Part shown: in pieces, positions 27,062 to 35,792 of the stretch
Numbering within the stretch: position 1 is the first letter of the stretch
Layout: every line of letters starts with the position of its first letter
Assembly: GCA_934636105.1 (NCBI GenBank)
Contig: CAKTZR010000002.1
Coordinates: 186,001 to 250,000, forward strand
DNA: 64,000 nt
DNA from: an uncultured Clostridia bacterium
Lineage (GTDB): Bacteria; Bacillota; Clostridia; Christensenellales; Aristaeellaceae
Reading direction: 5' to 3'
Translations under genes and position numbers: made by a program
Notes under the pieces: model-generated
What the model was told of the DNA's origin: nothing
Database searches by the model: none
What the model saw: only the letters and a program-made list of their open reading frames with translations

Positions 27062-27112
27062 AGGCTCGTTTTAGGGGTATACTTGCGCCACAATAACAAA
27101 GGAGTGTGTCTT

Positions 27113-28495
27113 ATGGGTATCGCAGATTCGATGAAAAAAGCCGCTTTCTCTACCGCGTTCAGCTACATCGGCAAGAATCCGGAGGAAAACGCCCCGAAGC
27201 TGATGGCTTGGGTGGATAAGTTTGCGGGCGACGGTCCGAACAGCTTCCCGACTCAGCGCGCGGCTGTCCGCAAGGTCATTAACGATAAAGACAACAACAT
27301 GCACCAGCTCGTCATGGACATCATGAAGGATACCGATCCGGATGTGCTCAAGGCGACGTTCATGAACTTCTTCCTCAACGCCAACATCATCGGCTGGCCG
27401 AAGCAGGAAGAAAACCGCAAGAAGTATGGCTGCAACATTCCGTGGGCGATTCTGCTCGACCCGACTTCCGCCTGCAACCTGCACTGCACCGGCTGCTGGG
27501 CGGCGGAATACGGCAACCGCCTGAACCTGACGTTTGATGAGATTGATTCCATCATCACCCAGGGCAAGGAACTCGGCGTGTACATGTACATCTACACCGG
27601 CGGCGAACCGCTCGTCCGCAAGAAGGATTTGATTGCCATCTGCAACAAGCATTCCGACTGCCAGTTCCTCTCCTTCACCAACGGCACGCTGATCGACGAG
27701 GAATTTGCCGACGAGATGCTCCGCGTGAAAAACTTCATCCCGGCCATCAGCCTGGAGGGCTTCGAGACGGCGACCGACGGCCGCCGCGGCAACGGCGTCT
27801 TCGAGAAGGCGACCCACGCCATGAAGCTGCTGCATGACAAGCACCTGCCGTTCGGCATCTCCGCCTGCTACACCAGCGCGAACATCGATTCCATCGCGTC
27901 CGATGCGTATATCGATTTCATCTGCAGCCTGGGCGCACGCTTCATCTGGTATTTCCACTACATGCCGGTCGGCAACGACGCCGCCCCGCAGCTCCTGCCG
28001 AACCCGCAGCAGCGCGAGTACATGTATCACCGCATCCGTGAAATCCGCGCGACGAAGCCGATTTTCGCGATGGACTTCCAGAACGACGGCGAGTATGTCG
28101 GCGGCTGCATCGCCGGCGGCCGCCGCTACCTGCACATCAACGCCAACGGCGACGTTGACCCGTGCGTGTTCATCCACTACTCCAACGCAAACATCCGCAG
28201 CTGCACGCTGCTCGAAGCGCTGCAAAGCCCGATCTTCATGGCCTATCACGACGGCCAGCCGTTCAACGACAACCATCTGCGCCCCTGCCCGATGCTGGAG
28301 AATCCGCAGATGCTGCGTGAAATGGTTGAAAAGACCGGCGCGCATTCCACCGACCCGCAGTCCCCGGAGACGGCGGATCACCTGTGCGCCAAGTGCGACG
28401 AGTATGCGAAGAACTGGCAGGCCACCGCTGAGCGCCTCTGGGCGTGTAGCCACGACTGCTCGACCTGCGGCGCAGGCTGCGGAAAGAAGGACTAA
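27113..28495 (+). CDS. Radical SAM protein with C-terminal cysteine-rich (SPASM-like) region
   Basis: A 460-residue enzyme. About 110 helical residues precede the radical SAM core, whose cluster motif CNLHCTGC has cysteines 121, 125 and 128 (CxxxCxxC). GGEP-type motif YTGGEPLV follows. The C-terminal third has many cysteines: [29 protein letters not shown] and the terminal CSTCGAGC, which could bind one or two extra clusters. The start is ATG 27113 after AAAGGAG; the longer ORF runs through the terminator hairpin. It is followed two bases later by metK, so cofactor synthesis is co-translated with the SAM user. Substrate unknown. Confidence 0.88.
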   Translation: MGIADSMKKAAFSTAFSYIGKNPEENAPKLMAWVDKFAGDGPNSFPTQRAAVRKVINDKDNNMHQLVMDIMKDTDPDVLKATFMNFFLNANIIGWPKQEENRKKYGCNIPWAILLDPTSACNLHCTGCWAAEYGNRLNLTFDEIDSIITQGKELGVYMYIYTGGEPLVRKKDLIAICNKHSDCQFLSFTNGTLIDEEFADEMLRVKNFIPAISLEGFETATDGRRGNGVFEKATHAMKLLHDKHLPFGISACYTSANIDSIASDAYIDFICSLGARFIWYFHYMPVGNDAAPQLLPNPQQREYMYHRIREIRATKPIFAMDFQNDGEYVGGCIAGGRRYLHINANGDVDPCVFIHYSNANIRSCTLLEALQSPIFMAYHDGQPFNDNHLRPCPMLENPQMLREMVEKTGAHSTDPQSPETADHLCAKCDEYAKNWQATAERLWACSHDCSTCGAGCGKKD

Positions 28496-28497
28496 CG

Positions 28498-29643
28498 ATG
28501 CACACGCTGTTTACTTCCGAAAGCGTTACCAAGGGCCATCCCGATAAGGTCTGCGACCAGATTGCCGACGCGATTCTGGACGCGCTGCTGGAGCAGGACC
28601 CGATGAGCCACGTCGCCTGCGAAGTCACCGCCATCACCGATGCGGTGCACATCTTCGGCGAAATCACCACCACCGCGAAGGTGAATTACGAGCAGATTGC
28701 CCGCGACACCATCCGCAAGATCGGCTACACCGAGCCGGGCCACGGCTTCGACGCGGACACCTGCAAGATTACCGTCGATCTGCACGAACAGAGCCCGGAT
28801 ATCAACATGGGCGTTTCCCGCGAGATTGAGGAAGACGCGGGCGCGGGCGATCAGGGCATGATGTTTGGTTATGCCTGCCGCGAGACTGAAAACCTCATGC
28901 CCCTGCCGATTGAGCTGGCGCACGCGCTGACCAAGCGTCTGGCCTATGTCCGCGAGATGCACATCCTGCCGGACATCCTGCCGGACGGCAAGGCGCAGGT
29001 TTCCGTGGAATATGACGAGGCGGGCAAACCGGTTCGCATCGACACCGTCGTCGTTTCCACCCAGCACACCGAAGCCATCAGCGAGAATGAGCTGCGCACC
29101 GCAATCATCGACGAGGTGATTTCCCGCGCGCTGCCCGCCGACATGCTCGACAAGAACACGCACATCTACGTCAATCCGACCGGCCGCTTCCTCATCGGCG
29201 GCCCTGCGGGCGACAGCGGCCTGACCGGACGCAAGCTGATCGTCGATACCTACGGCGGCTATGCGCACCACGGCGGCGGCGCTTTCTCCGGCAAGGATTC
29301 CAGCAAGGTTGACCGCAGCGCGGCCTACATGGCGCGCTACATCGCTAAGAACGTCGTCGCAGCCGGTCTGGCTGACCGCTGCGAAGTGCAGCTTTCCTAC
29401 GCCATCGGCATGGCGCAGCCGGTTTCCGTGCTCGTCGATACTTTTGGCACGGAGAAGGTCGCCAAGGAGAAGATTCAGGAGCTGGTTTCCACCGTGGATA
29501 TGCGTCCGGCGGCGATCATCAAGCGCTTCGATTTGCACAGCCCGAAGTTCAGCAAGGTTTCCTGCTACGGCCATTTCGGCGAGAATGCCAAGGATATGCC
29601 GTGGGAGAAGACCGATCTGGCCGAAAGCTGGAAGAACGCGTAA
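28498..29643 (+). CDS. metK: S-adenosylmethionine synthetase
   Basis: A 381-residue methionine adenosyltransferase making SAM from methionine and ATP. Family signatures [34 protein letters not shown] and [16 protein letters not shown] are all present, and length is normal. It starts two bases after the radical SAM stop and must rely on a ribosome already there or on AAGAAGGA in the end of that gene. No SAM riboswitch is seen ahead of the operon. A rho-independent terminator follows. It could be the cell's only MetK or one dedicated to the neighbour. Confidence 0.97.
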   Translation: MHTLFTSESVTKGHPDKVCDQIADAILDALLEQDPMSHVACEVTAITDAVHIFGEITTTAKVNYEQIARDTIRKIGYTEPGHGFDADTCKITVDLHEQSPDINMGVSREIEEDAGAGDQGMMFGYACRETENLMPLPIELAHALTKRLAYVREMHILPDILPDGKAQVSVEYDEAGKPVRIDTVVVSTQHTEAISENELRTAIIDEVISRALPADMLDKNTHIYVNPTGRFLIGGPAGDSGLTGRKLIVDTYGGYAHHGGGAFSGKDSSKVDRSAAYMARYIAKNVVAAGLADRCEVQLSYAIGMAQPVSVLVDTFGTEKVAKEKIQELVSTVDMRPAAIIKRFDLHSPKFSKVSCYGHFGENAKDMPWEKTDLAESWKNA

Positions 29644-29679
29644 TTCTCTTTCTTGACGCTTGCATTTTCAATAAACAAA

Positions 29680-29713
29680 ACGAGCCTTGGTGTGATGCTA
29701 AGGCTCGTTTTTA
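29680..29713 (+). terminator. Terminator of radical SAM-metK operon
   Basis: Nine bp stem ACGAGCCTT / AAGGCTCGT followed by TTTTTATT. Confidence 0.85.
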
Positions 29714-29730
29714 TTGTTAGTGCTGATTTT

Positions 29731-29836
29731 CAAAATAAAAAGCGTACCGCCGGTCAGCGTCCCTTCTGACCGGCGGTACTTCGCTTTACTTCTAGAAATG
29801 TGAGCGGAGGTAACCGGGTCTGACGGCTCCTCGTCT
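29731..29836 (-). ncRNA. Candidate free-standing small RNA of about 105 nt
   Basis: The minus strand has a consensus-like promoter (29871-29843), then about 60 bases that can form GAGC/GCTC and GACG/CGTC stems, then a strong terminator: GTACCGCCGGTCAG / CTGACCGGCGGTAC (29779-29744) followed by GCTTTTTATTTT. There is no ORF and no downstream gene on that strand. It does not resemble 6S, SRP or tmRNA as far as I can see. Confidence 0.65.
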
Positions 29837-29842
29837 GCTCAT

Positions 29843-29871
29843 ATTATAGCTTATATTCGGCTCTGCGTCAA
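29843..29871 (-). promoter_or_regulatory. Promoter of the candidate small RNA
   Basis: TTGACG (29871-29866), 17 bp, TATAAT (29848-29843), 18 bases beyond the nitroreductase stop codon. Confidence 0.8.
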
Positions 29872-29888
29872 GGCGCGGAGCTGTTTTC

Positions 29889-30638
29889 TTATTGGCCTTC
29901 CCGCCACTCCTCGATCATCTTTGCGGCGGAACGGGTCATCTCGCGGGAGAAATCGCAGTTCCACTTTCGCTTGCAGTGCGCCGTGATCCAGCGTTCCAAT
30001 TCTTCTCCGTGCTTATCCTGACGGTTTTCGAGCATGCGCCGCATCTGCTTAGGATCACGCGGCTGATATTCGTTTTCAAATACGATGTCGCTGACCTCAA
30101 AGCGCGCAGGCTTTTTGCGCGTCTTCTGAAATTCCGTCGGAATGCCGTAAACCGCCATGCAGACCGGCTTGACGTATTCCGGCAGGCCGAGGATCTCCCG
30201 CTGCTGCTCGCAGCGCTCGATGATGTCGCCGATGTAGCAGGAACCATAGCCCAGCGCGTCCGCGGCCATGACGCTGGCATGCGCCGCAATGATCGTATCC
30301 ATCATCGCGAGCATCAAATCGCCCTCGCCCGGCCTGCGCAGCGCCTCGCCTAAATCCAGCGTTGCAAACAGGTCGTACCAGCGCTTGTAATCCGCGCAGA
30401 ACACCAGCACCAGCGGCGCGGTCGCGATAAACGGCTGATTGTCGCAGGTTTCGGAGAGACGTTTCTTCTTCGCTTCGTCCGTCACGCGGATGGCGCTCCA
30501 AAGCGTCATGTTGCCCGCGGTCGGCGCTTCAATGGCGGCGCGCAGAATCTTCTGCACATCCTCCTCCGGGATATCCCGCTTCTCGTAGGCGCGGACGCTC
30601 TTGCGGTTGCAGAGGAGTTCAATCGTTTCGTTATTCAT
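29889..30638 (-). CDS. Nitroreductase family flavoprotein
   Basis: A 249-residue FMN-dependent oxidoreductase of the NfsA/FRase type. RKSVRAYEKRDIPEEDVQKIL is the FMN phosphate-binding start, ALGYGSCYIGDI the central loop, and the C-terminal helix ends with KMIEEWREGQ. It likely reduces nitro or quinone compounds with NAD(P)H. The first ATG (30647) directly abuts GGGAGG; the second (30638) is nine bases away and is chosen. It overlaps the end of rsmI by eight bases and is last in the dCMP deaminase-rsmI-nitroreductase operon. Confidence 0.9.
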   Translation of the reverse strand: MNNETIELLCNRKSVRAYEKRDIPEEDVQKILRAAIEAPTAGNMTLWSAIRVTDEAKKKRLSETCDNQPFIATAPLVLVFCADYKRWYDLFATLDLGEALRRPGEGDLMLAMMDTIIAAHASVMAADALGYGSCYIGDIIERCEQQREILGLPEYVKPVCMAVYGIPTEFQKTRKKPARFEVSDIVFENEYQPRDPKQMRRMLENRQDKHGEELERWITAHCKRKWNCDFSREMTRSAAKMIEEWREGQ

Positions 30639-31512
30639 CGTCTTCATCCTCCCAAAGTTCTTCCAGAAATTTCTGCACGGCGGTGCGCGCGCGGTAAACG
30701 TCGTTGCGTTTTTCGCCCTGCCGCATCAGCTCGTCCCCCGCTTCGCGCATGTCCCTGCCCGCCATCAGCAGCTCAAAAATACGCGCTTCAAGGCTCGTAT
30801 CGGATGCGGCCTTCTGCTCCTCCACGTGAACGTCATGCAGGTCGAGCACAAGGCAGTATTCCCCCTTCTCCGCCTTCTCGTTGGCGCGGAGCATGGCCAG
30901 CACTTCCTCCGCCGTGCCGCGAATCGTCTTTTCATGCAGCTTGGTCAAATCGCAGCTGGCGCTGATACGGCAGCCCGGCAGGGTTTCGCAAATCACGCTG
31001 ACCAGGTCGATCACGCGGTGCGGCGACTCGTGCGCAACAGCAATCGGCACGCCTGTGCGCGCAATTTGCAGCAGCTTTTCGGACAGTTCCCGCTTCTGGC
31101 GCGGCAGAAAGCCGTAAAACGCGAACTCCCGCGTGTCAAACCCGCTGACGGAAAGCGCGCTGGCCATCGCCGTCGGCCCGGGCACAGCCAGCACCTCGAT
31201 GCCCGCCGCTGCGGCTTCCTTCGCCAGAAAGCTGCCGGGATCGCTGATGCAGGGCGTGCCCGCATCGGTGACGAGCGCCACGTCAAGGTCTTCCTCCAGC
31301 ATGCGCGCGACAATCGGCGCGGCGCGGTTCTCCTCGTTATGCTGATGGTTCGAAACGCAGGGCGTGTCGATTTCAAAATGATTGAGCAGCGCGCGGGTCA
31401 CGCGCGTATCCTCGGCGGCGATCAAATCGCAGTCGCGAAGCGTTTGCAGCGCCCGCGCGCTGATATCGGACAGGTTGCCAATCGGCGTGGCGACGATAAA
31501 AAGACGCGGCAT
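30631..31512 (-). CDS. rsmI: 16S rRNA (cytidine-1402-2'-O)-methyltransferase
   Basis: A 293-residue tetrapyrrole-methylase-fold RNA methyltransferase. LFIVATPIGNLSDISARAL at the N terminus, AAEDTRVTRALL, LVTDAGTPCISDPG and AVPGPTAMASALSVSG are the RsmI signatures. It modifies C1402 in the ribosomal P site. ATG 31512 is preceded by GGAGGAATAAAT; the longer ORF start is in the end of the deaminase gene. Two bases separate it from the deaminase stop. The C-terminal helical part (residues 225-293) is acidic at its very end, EELWEDEDDE. Confidence 0.95.
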   Translation of the reverse strand: MPRLFIVATPIGNLSDISARALQTLRDCDLIAAEDTRVTRALLNHFEIDTPCVSNHQHNEENRAAPIVARMLEEDLDVALVTDAGTPCISDPGSFLAKEAAAAGIEVLAVPGPTAMASALSVSGFDTREFAFYGFLPRQKRELSEKLLQIARTGVPIAVAHESPHRVIDLVSVICETLPGCRISASCDLTKLHEKTIRGTAEEVLAMLRANEKAEKGEYCLVLDLHDVHVEEQKAASDTSLEARIFELLMAGRDMREAGDELMRQGEKRNDVYRARTAVQKFLEELWEDEDDE

Positions 31513-31514
31513 AT

Positions 31515-31976
31515 TTATTCCTCCGATTCGGTGTAGCACTCGACCTGAACCCCGGCCTCTTTGAAGATATCCAGCGCAAAATCGTCAGGATAGCCGCTGT
31601 GATAAACCACGCGCACAATGCCTGCGTTGACGATCATCTTCGCGCAGAGGATGCACGGCTGATGGGTGCAGTAGAGCGTCGAGCCGTCGATGTTCACGCC
31701 GAGCTTGGCTGCCTGAATGATGGCGTTCTGCTCCGCATGCACCGCGTAGCACATCTCATGTCTTGTGCCGGAGGGAATGCCGAGTTTTTTGCGCAGGCAC
31801 TCGCCGCGCTCCACGCAGGTTTTTACGCCTGCGGGCGCGCCGTTATAGCCGGTGGTCATCACGCGCTTATCCTTGACGATGACCGCGCCGATTTTGCGTT
31901 CCTGCTGATAGCAGCTCGCCCAGGTCGAAACGAGCTGCGCCATTTCCATAAAACGATGATCCCACTTGGTAAACAT
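31515..31976 (-). CDS. Deoxycytidylate (dCMP) deaminase family protein
   Basis: A 153-residue zinc-dependent deaminase. HAEQNAI supplies the zinc histidine and catalytic glutamate, and PCILCAKM the two cysteine ligands. It resembles ComEB-type dCMP deaminases that supply dUMP for thymidylate synthesis. GGAGAACTT precedes ATG 31976. First gene of the operon with rsmI and the nitroreductase. Only about 34 bases separate it from the divergent flippase gene, so both promoters would have to overlap with coding sequence. Confidence 0.92.
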   Translation of the reverse strand: MFTKWDHRFMEMAQLVSTWASCYQQERKIGAVIVKDKRVMTTGYNGAPAGVKTCVERGECLRKKLGIPSGTRHEMCYAVHAEQNAIIQAAKLGVNIDGSTLYCTHQPCILCAKMIVNAGIVRVVYHSGYPDDFALDIFKEAGVQVECYTESEE

Positions 31977-32010
31977 AAGTTCTCCTTTAATCGCATACGC
32001 TCCACGGGTG

Positions 32011-33312
32011 ATGGACGTGCGCGGTCAAACGCTGATTCAAAAAACGCTCTTTTTGAGCGCATCGCATTTCGCGGTTCGCTCGGTCGGCTTTCTGCTGCGG
32101 CTGTGGCTCTCTCGTGAGCTGGGCGCGCAGACGATGGGCCTCGTTGAACTGGCGCAGAGCGCGCAGATGCTGCTCATCACGCCAGTCGTCACGGGCCTGC
32201 CCGCTGCCGTCTCGCGCATGTGCGCCAAAACGGAAGGCGCGCGCCGGGTGCGCGTTGTGCGCTGTGCGCTGCTGCTGGCCTTGCCCGTCAGCTTGATGAT
32301 CGCCGCGCTGGCGTTTGTCTTCCGAACGTCGCTGTGCCAGTGGCTTGGCGACATGCAGACCATGCCCGCGCTGCTGTGTTTTCTGCCGTGCATTCCGATT
32401 CTTGCCATGTCCTGCGTGTTAAACGGCTATTATTATGGCATCGGCCGCCCCGTTCCGCCCGCCGTCAGCGAATTACTCGAACAGATTGTCCGCGCGCTGC
32501 TGTGCGTGCGGCTGGTCTACGGTCTGCGCGGCTGGCCGACGCTCTTTCGCGCGGCGATTCCGGCCGTCGCGACCCTCGCGGGCGAAACCGCCGGACTGAT
32601 TCTGATGCTCGTGCTCGGCGCGCGGCTCGTGCTCTTGGCTCATGGCGAAGGGCCGCGAAAGCCGATCCTGCGCGAGCTGCTCGCCCTGGCTCTGCCGCTG
32701 ACGGGCATGCGCCTTGTCTCCTCGCTGATGCAGACGGTCAACGCGACGCTCATTCCGGCGCAACTTCGGCTGTTCGGTCTTTCCGCTGCGGAAGCGATGG
32801 CCAGCCTCGGCGTGTTCCACGGCATGCTCAAGCCGATTCTGTTCATGCCCTCGTTCATCACATGCAGCCTGAGCATGGCCGCCGCGCCCGAACTCACGAA
32901 GCGGCAGACGGACGGTCAGCCGCTCTGCACGCTCTCCACGCGGATGATTCTCGCTTCGCTCCTCGTCGGCGCGGCGGCAGCGGTCGGCGTGTTCCTCTTT
33001 GCGCCGCTGATTGCAAACGTCTTCTTCCGTCAGGCCGCACTGCTGCCGCTGCTTCGCGGCTCGTGCTCGCTCATTCCGATTATCGCGACGACACACGTCT
33101 GCGGCGGCATCATGAATGCGCTCGGTTTGCAGAGTGCGTCGCTGAAAATTTCGCTGGCTTCAAGCCTGCTCGGCGTGCTGACGGTTCAATTTCTCGTTCC
33201 CGTCATCGGCCTGTGGGGCGCGGTCGTCTCGCTCGGCGCGGTGCAGGGACTGACGCTGCTGCTCAGCCTGCTGGCGCTCAAGCGTTCAGGATGTATTGCT
33301 CGATCACACTGA
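32011..33312 (+). CDS. SpoVB-like polysaccharide flippase (MOP superfamily)
   Basis: A 433-residue membrane protein with about 12-14 TM helices and the start GQTLIQKTLFLSASHFAVRSVGFLLRLWLS typical of SpoVB/MurJ-like exporters. SpoVB works in spore cortex precursor transport; other family members export polysaccharide or lipid-linked sugars, so the exact substrate is open. I start at ATG 32011, since MVNISS... upstream would overlap the dCMP deaminase start. No strong ribosome site is visible there. Its last 35 bases overlap the opposing HAD gene, a convergent 3' overlap. Confidence 0.8.
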   Translation: MDVRGQTLIQKTLFLSASHFAVRSVGFLLRLWLSRELGAQTMGLVELAQSAQMLLITPVVTGLPAAVSRMCAKTEGARRVRVVRCALLLALPVSLMIAALAFVFRTSLCQWLGDMQTMPALLCFLPCIPILAMSCVLNGYYYGIGRPVPPAVSELLEQIVRALLCVRLVYGLRGWPTLFRAAIPAVATLAGETAGLILMLVLGARLVLLAHGEGPRKPILRELLALALPLTGMRLVSSLMQTVNATLIPAQLRLFGLSAAEAMASLGVFHGMLKPILFMPSFITCSLSMAAAPELTKRQTDGQPLCTLSTRMILASLLVGAAAAVGVFLFAPLIANVFFRQAALLPLLRGSCSLIPIIATTHVCGGIMNALGLQSASLKISLASSLLGVLTVQFLVPVIGLWGAVVSLGAVQGLTLLLSLLALKRSGCIARSH

Positions 33313-34093
33313 CGAGTCCATCCTCGTCGTTCGTACCGGTCACGACGTCGGCGGCTGCCTTGACCTCCGGCTGGGCGTTGCCCATCGCCACGCCCAGGCC
33401 CGCGTACCGGATCATCGCCAAATCGTTGAGGCCGTCGCCGCAGGCAATCACATCCTCGCGTTCCAGCCCAAGGCGCTCGATCAGGCCCGCAATCGCCGCG
33501 CCCTTGTCCACGCCGCGCGGCATGATTTCGATGAAAAATGGTTCGCTTCGATAGATGCTCAGCCGTCCGATGAAACGGCGCGCAAGGCGCTTTTCATGTT
33601 CCGCCGCGCGGACGGGCGGCGCAGTGAGCAGTGCCTTGAACATATCCATGCCGCGGTATTCATCGAAATTCTCCACCATCGCGCGGTTAAAGCCGTTGAG
33701 CACGGTTTCCCGCTCCAAATAGCGATCCACGCGCGTACCGCAGACGACCGTGTTGCCGTCGTAGATGCACATGCCCAGGTCGTGCTCACGGGCATAATCG
33801 AGCATCCACGGCGCAACATAATCCGGCAGCACGTTCTTATAAACGATCTCGTTCGTCTGCATGTTGGTGACGCACGCGCCGTTGTAGCTGATGGCGTAAT
33901 TGCCGTACTTAGCCAGTTCCAGCTCGCCGATGTAGCGCCGCATGCCGCCCGTCGGCCGACCGGAGGCCAGCGCGACGGCGTGTCCCATCTGCTCAATTTT
34001 GAAAATGGCTTCCAGCGTTTTGGGCGTGATATCCTTCTGCGTATTGGTCAGTGTGCCGTCGATATCCAGCACAAGCAGCTTTCTTTTTTTCAT
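33278..34093 (-). CDS. Cof-type HAD phosphatase
   Basis: A 271-residue haloacid dehalogenase-like sugar or nucleotide phosphatase of the Cof/YidA type. Motif I LVLDIDGTLT, motif II ALASGRPTGGM, motif III lysine within RGVDKGAAI and motif IV ACGDGLNDLAMI are present, with a C2 cap between. ATG 34093 follows GGAGAGGA; the longer ORF is unsupported. It lies 35 bases after a second HAD gene in the same direction, and its 3' end overlaps the opposing flippase gene by 35 bases. Confidence 0.9.
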   Translation of the reverse strand: MKKRKLLVLDIDGTLTNTQKDITPKTLEAIFKIEQMGHAVALASGRPTGGMRRYIGELELAKYGNYAISYNGACVTNMQTNEIVYKNVLPDYVAPWMLDYAREHDLGMCIYDGNTVVCGTRVDRYLERETVLNGFNRAMVENFDEYRGMDMFKALLTAPPVRAAEHEKRLARRFIGRLSIYRSEPFFIEIMPRGVDKGAAIAGLIERLGLEREDVIACGDGLNDLAMIRYAGLGVAMGNAQPEVKAAADVVTGTNDEDGLVSVIEQYILNA

Positions 34094-34128
34094 TTTTTGA
34101 TCCTCTCCATCGCTTTGTGGCTGCGTTT

Positions 34129-34977
34129 TCAAATGACGTTTTTCGCCCGGTCGCAGGCCTGCACATGCATCTGCGCGGTTTTGGCGCTGGCGGCAATCTG
34201 GTCGATGATGGCAAAGACCGTCTTTTCCATCTCGCTCCCCTGGCTGTAATCCGCCTTAACGGCAAAATCGACGCGCCCTTCGAGCAGCATCTCGTTGCTG
34301 ATGCGCTCATCCTCCTGCCAGACCGCGATGGAGTGGCCGCCGTTGAGCTTGGTCAGCTTCATGCTCGGCACATCGGTCAGCCCGTCGCCGATATAAATCA
34401 TGTTGGAAAACGGCACGCGCCGCTTTTCCTCCGGCATGAACTCGTTCAGCGCGCGGTGTTCAGTCACATCCAGCACGCCTTTGTTGACGCGGAAAAGAAA
34501 CTGCGTTTTACTGGTGTAATTGACCGCCATCGCAGGCCAGCAGGCCACACCGTACTCGTCATAGCAGAACGACGCAGCATAAATCTCCTTGAACTCCTTG
34601 GCAATCGGCGTGCCCTCGATGATTTCCTTCAAGCCGGAGGAAATGATGTAGTGCTCCGGCGTCAGCCCCTTTTCCTCGGCATACGCGTTCACGCGTGCAA
34701 ACCAGTCGCTCACGCCGTCAAAGAGCTGCACATCCTGGCCCAGCGCCCGAAGCATGTTGCGGTTGACAATCAGCTTGCCCTTCGCCTCCTCCAGCATCAT
34801 ATACATATACGCCAGAATCTGATCCATCTGGTTCTGCTTCATGGCCGTGACGCACTTATGCCAGAATGCGTCCGCCTCCATGCCCAAATCCGGAATAAAG
34901 CCGTATTCCTGCATATCCCTTGGGGAAAGCGTGTGGTCAAAATCATACATAATCGCCAGAATCGGACGTTTTTCCAT
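34129..34977 (-). CDS. HAD superfamily hydrolase (phosphoserine phosphatase-like)
   Basis: A 282-residue phosphatase. Motif I IMYDFDHTLSPRDM (nucleophile Asp), motif II YIISSGLKEIIEGT and motif IV IYIGDGLTDVPSM are clear. An inserted helical cap at about residues 25-110 includes QILAYMYMMLEEAKGK. ATG 34977 follows GGAGGAAG. It is the first gene of a two-phosphatase unit driven by a perfect consensus promoter at 35015-35043, divergent from the DUF3793-flavodoxin operon. Substrate unknown. Confidence 0.85.
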   Translation of the reverse strand: MEKRPILAIMYDFDHTLSPRDMQEYGFIPDLGMEADAFWHKCVTAMKQNQMDQILAYMYMMLEEAKGKLIVNRNMLRALGQDVQLFDGVSDWFARVNAYAEEKGLTPEHYIISSGLKEIIEGTPIAKEFKEIYAASFCYDEYGVACWPAMAVNYTSKTQFLFRVNKGVLDVTEHRALNEFMPEEKRRVPFSNMIYIGDGLTDVPSMKLTKLNGGHSIAVWQEDERISNEMLLEGRVDFAVKADYSQGSEMEKTVFAIIDQIAASAKTAQMHVQACDRAKNVI

Positions 34978-35014
34978 GCGAACTTCCTCCTTTGCACGCG
35001 TTTTTGATTCATTC

Positions 35015-35043
35015 ATTATACGCAAATTGTTCGAATGTGTCAA
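35015..35043 (-). promoter_or_regulatory. Consensus sigma-A promoter of HAD phosphatase pair
   Basis: TTGACA (35043-35038), 17 bp, TATAAT (35020-35015), both hexamers perfect. Confidence 0.88.
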
Positions 35044-35052
35044 TTCTCCCCC

Positions 35053-35081
35053 TTGACAGAACGGTTCATCTTTTGTATAAT
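35053..35081 (+). promoter_or_regulatory. Consensus sigma-A promoter of DUF3793-flavodoxin operon
   Basis: TTGACA (35053-35058), 17 bp, TATAAT (35076-35081), both hexamers perfect; repressor-like boxes follow immediately. Confidence 0.9.
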
Positions 35082-35084
35082 ACA

Positions 35085-35108
35085 TTTCGTTAGCTTGATC
35101 TAACGAAA
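35085..35108 (+). promoter_or_regulatory. DtxR/IdeR-like operator box 1
   Basis: Perfect inverted repeat TTTCGTTAG, six bases, CTAACGAAA at the expected transcription start. It fits the TTAG-N6-CTAA core of DtxR/IdeR iron boxes. Confidence 0.6.
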
Positions 35109-35147
35109 ATTTTCATCAGATTGAGCTGCATATTTTTTTGAATATGC

Positions 35148-35163
35148 GTTAGAATAAGCTAAC
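35148..35163 (+). promoter_or_regulatory. DtxR/IdeR-like operator box 2
   Basis: GTTAG, six bases, CTAAC, a second TTAG-N6-CTAA box 26 bases before the DUF3793 start. A GCATATT / AATATGC hairpin (35128-35147) lies between the two boxes. Confidence 0.55.
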
Positions 35164-35188
35164 AAATGTTCAAGAGGAGATGTCCGTC

Positions 35189-35743
35189 ATGTCCATCGTC
35201 CCCATGCTCATCGACCACTGCTCGCCGACGCTGGCGAGTCTCAAATGCGGCAGTCTGTTCAGCATTCGGCCGGAGGACATGGCCTACACGATGCGCGAAG
35301 CGCAGGCGCTTTCCGACGAGCTTGCGCCCAAGGGTCTGGCCATCCGCGTGATCGACGTGGGCGACGGGCGCGCGCTGTGCTACCTCTATCGCCCCTGCCA
35401 GCTTGGCCGGATGCTTTGCAGCGAAAAGGAAGCTGCTTTCCTGACCGAGCAGGGCTATCCGTACCTGACGGTTGAGGACGCGGTGGAGCTGCTCTGTGCG
35501 CGGCTTTCGCAGGGCGGGGCGTTTCCGCATGAAATCGGCCTGTTTCTGGGCTATCCGATTGACGACGTGGTTGCGTTCATCGCCAACAAGGGGCGCAACT
35601 GCCTGTGCTGCGGCTGCTGGAAATGCTACACCGACGCATGCGCCGCGCAGAAAGCGTTTGATAAATTCCGCAAATGCACCAGCGTCTATAAGCGCCTGTT
35701 CGCCTGCGGAAGGACACTCGATCAGCTCGCAGTCGCCGTATAA
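35189..35743 (+). CDS. DUF3793 family protein
   Basis: A 184-residue cytoplasmic protein of the DUF3793 type, with LASLKCGSLFSIR near the start, CYLYRPCQL in the middle, FPHEIGLFLGYPIDDVVAFI and the cysteine cluster CLCCGCWKCY near the C terminus. ATG 35189 is nine bases from GAGGAGA; the earlier ATG abuts it. Families of this kind are often beside flavodoxins and iron-transport genes in gut Firmicutes; here it is 50 bases ahead of a flavodoxin. Biochemical role unknown; the clustered cysteines suggest metal or cluster handling. Confidence 0.85.
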   Translation: MSIVPMLIDHCSPTLASLKCGSLFSIRPEDMAYTMREAQALSDELAPKGLAIRVIDVGDGRALCYLYRPCQLGRMLCSEKEAAFLTEQGYPYLTVEDAVELLCARLSQGGAFPHEIGLFLGYPIDDVVAFIANKGRNCLCCGCWKCYTDACAAQKAFDKFRKCTSVYKRLFACGRTLDQLAVAV

Positions 35744-35792
35744 TTTTGCCTGACCGGGAGAAACTCCCGCGATATAGAAAGGAGATTTTCAA

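Noticed and set aside
26990..27112. SAM riboswitch ahead of the radical SAM-metK operon
   Set aside because: The hairpin 27001-27061 is a plain terminator-like stem; no SAM-I core sequences are seen.
29731..29871. 6S RNA or SRP RNA as identity of the small RNA
   Set aside because: Too short for 6S and lacks the GGAAG-type SRP tetraloop region and long bulged helix.
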